A stretch of DNA of 20,810 nt from Anaerolineae bacterium (GTDB taxonomy: Bacteria; Chloroflexota; Anaerolineae; Anaerolineales; E44-bin32). The notes under the pieces were generated by a model. That model did not search any database. It was not told the DNA's origin and worked only from the letters and a program-made list of their open reading frames with translations. Both the position numbers and the translations under genes were made by a program. Numbering within the stretch: position 1 is the first letter of the stretch; each line of letters opens with the position of its first letter. Positions 16,246 to 20,810 of the stretch are shown in pieces. The DNA lies in contig JAUVOZ010000013.1 in NCBI GenBank assembly GCA_030598885.1, positions 1-20,810 of the forward strand, given 5' to 3'.

Positions 16246-17160
16246 ATGAGCCGTCGTGTCAAGCTGATTTTCAATCCACACGCCGATCGGGGCCGAGCTT
16301 GGGAACTCGCCTCGTCATTGCAGGCCATTATTGAACGCCATGGAGGCGCCTCCTGGGCTTCGAGTGAGTACCCCACCCATGCAACCGAACTCGCCGAGCA
16401 GGCTGCCCGAGAAGGCTACGACATCATCGCCGCCTTGGGGGGAGATGGCACTGTTCATGAGGTGGTCAACGGCTTAATGCGCGTCCCACTAGAAAGCAGA
16501 CCGCTGCTTGGCTCGGTGCCCCTTGGTTCGGGCAATGACTTCAGTTCGAACGTGGGCGTTCAAGAAGATATCGAGCTCGCCATGGAGCGTGTGTTCCACG
16601 GAGAATCAAAAACGATCGACGTGGGTCGGATAACTGACGGCTCCGGGCGAATGGAATACTGGGATAATACCCTGGGAATTGGGTTTGACGCCTCAGCCAC
16701 GATCCACTCATATCGGATTACTCGACTTCAGGGCTTTATGATGTACCTGTGGGCCGTGATCCTGACCATCCTGCGTAATCACGATGCTCCCCTGATGAAA
16801 ATCATCACCGATGAAGAAACTATCGAGCAAAGGGTGCTCATGCTTGTCCTTTGTAACGGTCCGCGTGAGGGAGGCGGTTTCTTCGTCGCGCCGGATGCCA
16901 AACCAAATGATGGCATATTCCACTACGCGATGGTCGAACACATCTCACGTTTGATGATGTTTCGCTTGGTCCCCGAAATAATGAAAGGCACTCACGGCCG
17001 CTTTAAGCAGGTCCGGATGGGTCAGTTCCGTGAACTCAAACTGAAATCCGAGCAGCCCATTACCATTCACACCGATGGCGAGGTCTTCGCTGGATTCAAT
17101 TCCGATGTGCGCGAGATACATGTCGAAATACTCCCCGGTGCCTTACAGGTGATCGTATGA
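16246..17160 (+). CDS. diacylglycerol kinase family lipid kinase (DgkB/YegS/BmrU type)
   Basis: A 304-residue soluble lipid kinase. The N-terminal domain opens KLIFNPHADRG (6-16) and has the ATP-binding GGDGTVHEVVNGL (65-77) and LGSGNDF (93-99), the signature of the DAGK catalytic domain. The C-terminal beta-sandwich includes NTLGIGFDASAT, APDAKPNDGIFHYAMVEH and the closing ITIHTDGEVF. Family members phosphorylate diacylglycerol, other lipids or sphingosine-like substrates at the membrane; which applies here is open. GGAAG lies eight bases before the ATG. It is followed after 76 bases by the helicase-associated gene. Confidence 0.9.
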   Translation: MSRRVKLIFNPHADRGRAWELASSLQAIIERHGGASWASSEYPTHATELAEQAAREGYDIIAALGGDGTVHEVVNGLMRVPLESRPLLGSVPLGSGNDFSSNVGVQEDIELAMERVFHGESKTIDVGRITDGSGRMEYWDNTLGIGFDASATIHSYRITRLQGFMMYLWAVILTILRNHDAPLMKIITDEETIEQRVLMLVLCNGPREGGGFFVAPDAKPNDGIFHYAMVEHISRLMMFRLVPEIMKGTHGRFKQVRMGQFRELKLKSEQPITIHTDGEVFAGFNSDVREIHVEILPGALQVIV

Positions 17161-17236
17161 GAGGTATCGTCGTTCATCGCGGATCGTGCACTCAAACTCG
17201 ATAGGGCATCAACCAACCTGAAGCAACGCAAGCAAT

Positions 17237-18916
17237 ATGCAACTCCTTCTGCGAACACTCCAGGATCACGATCTAGGGCACTTACGGATTCTGGCTGAAC
17301 TCTGGGGATTCGACCTTCCTCCCGGATCGGCTCGACAGGTCGTTAATTCACTAACCGCTTTTATGCTCGACCCAGCCAATGTGGAAGAGATTGTTGGAAG
17401 CCTACCGGTCCAAGTTCGACAAACCCTTGACCATGTAGTAAGCATGGGGGGACGTGTGCCCTTATCCGACTTTGTCCGTAGATATGGTCCGCTACGAGAT
17501 ATGGGACCAGGCCGACGCGATCGAGAGAAGCCGTGGAGAACTCCCGCCTCTCCTATCGAAGCTCTCTGGTATCGCGGTATTACCGCCCGCGCCTTCTCCG
17601 ATACCCGCTTTGGTCCCCGGGAATATGCCTTCATCCCAACCGACTTGTTCAGCCTACTCCCAAAGCCCTCATTTAAAAACGGTTCAGAACTGTTGGGGCA
17701 GCCGGCTGAGCCACCACCCAGGTCAAAGCCAGCCACCTCAGCCGCCGTAGACGATGCAACCACGCTGCTGGCCACATTACGACGCCAACCCTGCAATGAT
17801 AAGGAAATGCCACCCACACGTCGCCAAGCATTAGTCCCTTTCCTCCGCCAACCCCGCGCCCTCGATCTACTGCTTAAGCTGCTCCAGGAGGAAACGATCC
17901 TAGTCTCTCATCGATTGCAGCCCCAATCACAATCCGCTCGGGCATTTCTCAATACACCCCGGGCGGAAGCTCTGCGCGGGCTCTTGCTAGCCTGGGCCCG
18001 CTCCTCTAGTTGGAATGACCTAGAACAGGTCCCCCACTTGACTTGCAACCACGATAAATGGCCCAATGATCCACTCACCTCCCGCCAAGCTGCGCTTGAA
18101 TTGATCCGTCCGATCCCACTACGCTCTTGGTGGGATCTGGATCGTTTTGTGGAAGCCGCGCGAAACTTTCAACCAGGTTTCCAGCGCCCGGCTGGGGACT
18201 TCGACTCCTGGTATCTACGCGACACTCACAACGGAACCTTCCTGCGCGGGTTCAAACATTGGGACGCCATCGATGGTGCTCTATTGCGCTTCCTGATCAC
18301 CGGCCCACTGCATTGGCTCGGGGCATCCGATCTTGGTAGATCGCGCCGCGGCGGCACGGTGACCTGCTTCCGCCTTACCCCCGCGGCTGCCATCCTGTTC
18401 GACCCTCAAGCTCCTCTGACAATCAAGGAAAGTACTGCATCTGCCACTATACAACCGAACGGACGGATCACTGTTCCCCGCCGCGCTTTGCGTGCTCTGC
18501 GCTACCAGATCTCCCGCTTTACCTCCTGGGATCCCATCGATGAGGAGCACTACTATTACCGCCTGACTCCCACCGCGCTGGCGATAGCCGATGGTCAGGG
18601 CTTGCAGCTCAGCCACATCTTCACCATTCTTGAAACTGCGGGAGGTGGACCGTTACCCTCGACATTGAGAAAGGCCCTGCAACGATGGGGCGACAACGGG
18701 GAAGAAGCTCGACTCGGAAGACAGCTAATTCTACGCGTTGATAAGCCTGAGATTCTAGAAGAATTGCAGTCTAATCGGACCACTGCCCGTCATCTGGGGG
18801 AGATACTCGGGCCTACCGCGATAATTGTCCGCGAACACGACTGGATCCATTTGTGCGACGATGCAGCCCGGATGGGTATCCTGATCGACCCACCGCAATT
18901 AAGCTCTAGCGATTGA
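17237..18916 (+). CDS. helicase-associated (XPB/Ssl2 N-terminal-like) protein, stand-alone
   Basis: A 559-residue protein. The start (LRTLQDHDLGHLRILAELWG) and a later module of about 400-525 (ATIQPNGRITVPRRALRALRY, then YYYRLTPTALAIADGQGLQLS, ILETAGGGPLPSTLRKALQRWG, AIIVREHDWIHL) resemble the helicase-conserved XPB-N-terminal domain found next to XPB-like helicases or alone in Actinobacteria and Chloroflexi. No Walker A, DEAH or other helicase motor motif is present, so it is not itself a helicase. The middle is arginine-rich with winged-helix-like segments. The function is unknown; DNA binding is plausible. No ribosome site is obvious, but the start fits the domain. Its stop lies two bases before the galK ATG, so translation is probably coupled. 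Confidence 0.7.
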   Translation: MQLLLRTLQDHDLGHLRILAELWGFDLPPGSARQVVNSLTAFMLDPANVEEIVGSLPVQVRQTLDHVVSMGGRVPLSDFVRRYGPLRDMGPGRRDREKPWRTPASPIEALWYRGITARAFSDTRFGPREYAFIPTDLFSLLPKPSFKNGSELLGQPAEPPPRSKPATSAAVDDATTLLATLRRQPCNDKEMPPTRRQALVPFLRQPRALDLLLKLLQEETILVSHRLQPQSQSARAFLNTPRAEALRGLLLAWARSSSWNDLEQVPHLTCNHDKWPNDPLTSRQAALELIRPIPLRSWWDLDRFVEAARNFQPGFQRPAGDFDSWYLRDTHNGTFLRGFKHWDAIDGALLRFLITGPLHWLGASDLGRSRRGGTVTCFRLTPAAAILFDPQAPLTIKESTASATIQPNGRITVPRRALRALRYQISRFTSWDPIDEEHYYYRLTPTALAIADGQGLQLSHIFTILETAGGGPLPSTLRKALQRWGDNGEEARLGRQLILRVDKPEILEELQSNRTTARHLGEILGPTAIIVREHDWIHLCDDAARMGILIDPPQLSSSD

Positions 18917-18918
18917 CC

Positions 18919-20124
18919 ATGAACCCTCCCCCAAACTTGCTCTCCGCTTTTAACAACGCCTTCAATAAACTGCCTAAGCTAGTCGCTCGCGCTCCTGGTC
19001 GAGTTAATCTTCTCGGCGAGCATGTCGACTACAATGACGGCTGGGTCCTGCCAGTTGCGATCGACCACACTGCCTGGATTGCCGCTTCACCATGCTCCTC
19101 TGACTTGATCAGTGTTCACGCTTTAGATTTAGGAGAAGCAGTCTCCATCCAAATCGACGATCTTGAGCATAAAGTCGACGTGCGAGGCAAACCGCTCCCT
19201 GCTTGGTCATATTACCCAGCCGGAGTGGCTTGGGCTTTACAGCAACATAGTTTGCAAATTGGAGGCCTGGACGCGGTTCTCACTTCCACCATACCGTTAG
19301 GAGCTGGTCTCTCCTCCTCGGCGGCTATCGAAGTGGCTTTTGCGGTTACCTGGCAGGCATTTTCTGGTTGGCAATTGAACCCTATGACCATGGCCCAGAT
19401 TTGCCAGACCGCTGAGAATGCCTATGTGGGAGTGAACTGTGGCTTGATGGATCAGTTCGCCAGCCTGCATGGGGTTGCTGGCAACGCGCTGCTTTTTGAT
19501 TGCCGTACGCTTGAATGGGAGCCGGTGCCACTTCCTCAGGGTACATCGTTGGTGATCGCCGATAGCGGTGTGCGCCGCAGCCTGGGGGATTCGGCATACA
19601 ACGAGCGGCGGACAGCTTGTGAGCAAGCGACGCGGACCCTGGCTGAACGATTACCAAATGTGCATGCCCTTCGTGACGTCTCGATCGACGCCTTTGACCA
19701 GCACTCCCACGCCCTTCCATCCGTCGTCCGTCGCCGGGCGGAGCACGTAGTGGACGAGTGCGCCCGTACCCTGGAGGCGGTTGAGCATCTCCGTTCTGGT
19801 GACGCGCTGGGCTTTGGCAAATTGATGTACCAGGGGCACGCCAGTTTACGGGATCTGTACCAGGTAAGCTGTCCTGAGTTGGATGTGCTGGTCGAGATCG
19901 CAACTGGTCTGCCGGGCTGTTACGGTGCCCGACTGACCGGCGCCGGCTTCGGTGGATGTACGGTCAACCTGGTTAAGGAAGGAAATGTTGAGTCTTTCTT
20001 ACAGGCGTTGTCGATGGAGTATTGGAACCGAACCGGAAAGCAGGCGTCCGCATGGGTTTGCCAAGCCGTTGGGGGAGCGAGCACATCAATGGCCACTACA
20101 TTAAAAAGGATCAATATACAATAA
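18919..20124 (+). CDS. galK: galactokinase
   Basis: A 401-residue GHMP kinase that phosphorylates galactose at C1, the first step of the Leloir pathway. The galactokinase signature GRVNLLGEHVDYNDG (27-41) is present with V for the usual T, the GHMP loop GAGLSSSAA (128-136) binds ATP, CGLMDQFAS (174-182) holds catalytic Asp178, and RLTGAGFGGCTVNLV is motif 3. The start is ATG 18919, just after the upstream TGA; the TTG at 18913 overlaps that stop and adds only two residues. No galT or galE lies in the window, so the gene is not in a classical gal operon here. Confidence 0.95.
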   Translation: MNPPPNLLSAFNNAFNKLPKLVARAPGRVNLLGEHVDYNDGWVLPVAIDHTAWIAASPCSSDLISVHALDLGEAVSIQIDDLEHKVDVRGKPLPAWSYYPAGVAWALQQHSLQIGGLDAVLTSTIPLGAGLSSSAAIEVAFAVTWQAFSGWQLNPMTMAQICQTAENAYVGVNCGLMDQFASLHGVAGNALLFDCRTLEWEPVPLPQGTSLVIADSGVRRSLGDSAYNERRTACEQATRTLAERLPNVHALRDVSIDAFDQHSHALPSVVRRRAEHVVDECARTLEAVEHLRSGDALGFGKLMYQGHASLRDLYQVSCPELDVLVEIATGLPGCYGARLTGAGFGGCTVNLVKEGNVESFLQALSMEYWNRTGKQASAWVCQAVGGASTSMATTLKRINIQ

Positions 20125-20139
20125 CAAAGGGGGACAGAA

Positions 20140-20664
20140 ATGAAACCACATACACACCGGCGGTCTATACGCCTCCAAAACTACGATTATTCACAACCTG
20201 GCGCATATTTCGTCACCATCTGCACGTATCGACGAAAATGCTTGTTCGGTTATGTCGAGAAAGGAACGATGCATTTGACGAACTTTGGTGAAATCGCGCG
20301 CCAGGAATGGTTACGCTCGGAGGAAATTCGATCCGAAATTCGACTGGACCTCTTCGTCGTTATGCCCAACCACCTTCATTGCATCGTTGTCATCACCCAT
20401 TCCGACGGTATTGTAGGGGCGCACGGCCGTGCGCCCCTACGCCGTTCACCACGCTCGCTGGGGTCCTTTATCGCTGGGTTTAAATCTGTCGTCACCCGAC
20501 GAATCAACCAAACCCGCGGAACCTCTGGCTCACCTGTCTGGCAACGCAACTACTACGAACATGTTATACGCAGTGAGGACGAATTACTGCGAACTCGTAA
20601 ATACATCCTCAATAATCCGGCTCGTTGGTTTGAGGACCCCGATAATCCGATTCATGCCTCTTGA
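20140..20664 (+). CDS. REP-associated tyrosine transposase (RAYT, IS200-like Y1 family)
   Basis: A 174-residue single-domain transposase of the RAYT group. RRSIRLQNYDYSQPGAYFVT (7-26) is the family N-terminus, VMPNHLHCIVV (74-84) holds the HUH metal motif His78/His80, and VWQRNYYEHVIRS with KYILNNP holds candidate catalytic tyrosines Y138/Y139. RAYTs nick single-stranded REP hairpins. Residues 92-100 are encoded by a 28-nt perfect palindrome, so the gene carries a REP-like sequence inside its frame. There is a 12-nt direct repeat at 20323-20346 (tetrapeptide EIRS/EIRL). AAAGGGGG (20126-20133) precedes the ATG, and galK ends 15 bases upstream. No tnpB is nearby. It appears intact. Confidence 0.92.
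   Translation: MKPHTHRRSIRLQNYDYSQPGAYFVTICTYRRKCLFGYVEKGTMHLTNFGEIARQEWLRSEEIRSEIRLDLFVVMPNHLHCIVVITHSDGIVGAHGRAPLRRSPRSLGSFIAGFKSVVTRRINQTRGTSGSPVWQRNYYEHVIRSEDELLRTRKYILNNPARWFEDPDNPIHAS
20413..20440. repeat. 28-nt perfect palindrome (REP-like) inside the RAYT coding sequence
   Basis: GTAGGGGCGCACGG (20413-20426) is followed directly by CCGTGCGCCCCTAC (20427-20440). The same two arms border the element at 14127-14210. It lies in frame, encoding VGAHGRAPL, between the HUH motif and the C-terminal tyrosine region, probably in a surface loop. Confidence 0.85.
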
Positions 20665-20688
20665 TGGCAGACACCCACCAACCTCTAT

Positions 20689-20706
20689 ACCTATCCTATC
20701 CAATAC
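20689..20706 (+). repeat. 18-nt repeat, copy 2 (beside RAYT remnant)
   Basis: ACCTATCCTATCCAATAC, one mismatch from 14107-14124. It ends exactly where similarity to the RAYT interior begins. Confidence 0.5.
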
Positions 20707-20810
20707 TTTGGTGAAATCGCGCGCCGGGAATGATTACAATCGGGGGAAATTCGATTGGACCTCTTCGTCATTATGCCAAACCATATGCATGCCACCTTTG
20801 TCATCACCTA
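20705..20810 (+). pseudogene. RAYT transposase remnant (5'-truncated, with stop codon)
   Basis: The sequence matches 20282-20398 of the intact RAYT closely, starting at codon 49 (FGEIARRE). It has TGA at 20731-20733 where the intact copy has a tryptophan codon, and it lacks the 12-base duplication (it reads GEIRLDLFVIMPNH). The HUH motif survives as MPNHMH. The first 48 codons are absent, and the window ends before the rest. Confidence 0.8.

Overview
The window looks like a moderate-GC bacterial chromosome fragment, most probably from Chloroflexota (an Anaerolineae-like lineage). The main argument is a three-gene set (MSMEG_4193-type phosphomutase, DUF3090 zinc-finger protein, SCO1664-type kinase-like protein) that is known, as far as I recall, from Actinobacteria and Chloroflexi. 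The double-GNAT, MFS and ABC gene styles and a RAYT transposase with REP-like palindromes fit too. The assignment is inference; there is no rRNA or tRNA to confirm it.

Layout. The left edge (1-1885) carries two minus-strand genes: the N-terminus of a Maf nucleotide pyrophosphatase, cut by the window edge, and an alkyl-DHAP-synthase-like FAD oxidase. Everything else is on the plus strand. A divergent 242-bp spacer leads into an old-yellow-enzyme family oxidoreductase, then rarA, then the trio (phosphomutase 4729-5352, DUF3090 5417-5944, SCO1664 kinase-like 6038-6763), then homoserine dehydrogenase.

From 7838 to 15645 lies a transport and acetylation region. A well-formed promoter (7868-7896) drives a leader with a 33-codon ORF (7930-8031), a strong intrinsic terminator (8051-8086) and a second GC hairpin (8096-8121) whose arms can swap partners with the first. 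This leader precedes an ABC exporter (ATPase plus ABC-2 permease), an MFS transporter, two tandem-GNAT acetyltransferases, a HAD hydrolase and, after a REP-like element, a second MFS transporter. The two MFS proteins are paralogues with the same length (412 aa), and so are the two GNAT proteins (340 aa). The set resembles a drug or metabolite export and modification locus under possible attenuation control.

The right part has a 600-bp gene-free stretch with interchangeable complementary arms, a diacylglycerol-kinase-family lipid kinase, a stand-alone XPB-N-terminal-like (helicase-associated) protein coupled to galactokinase, and a RAYT transposase. The RAYT reading frame contains a 28-nt perfect palindrome with the same arms as the REP-like element near 14127. 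A second, broken RAYT copy runs off the window end.

The strongest candidates for something under-described are the phosphomutase/DUF3090/kinase trio, the leader-ORF attenuator before the ABC/MFS/GNAT set, and the RAYT that encodes its presumed REP substrate inside its own coding sequence.
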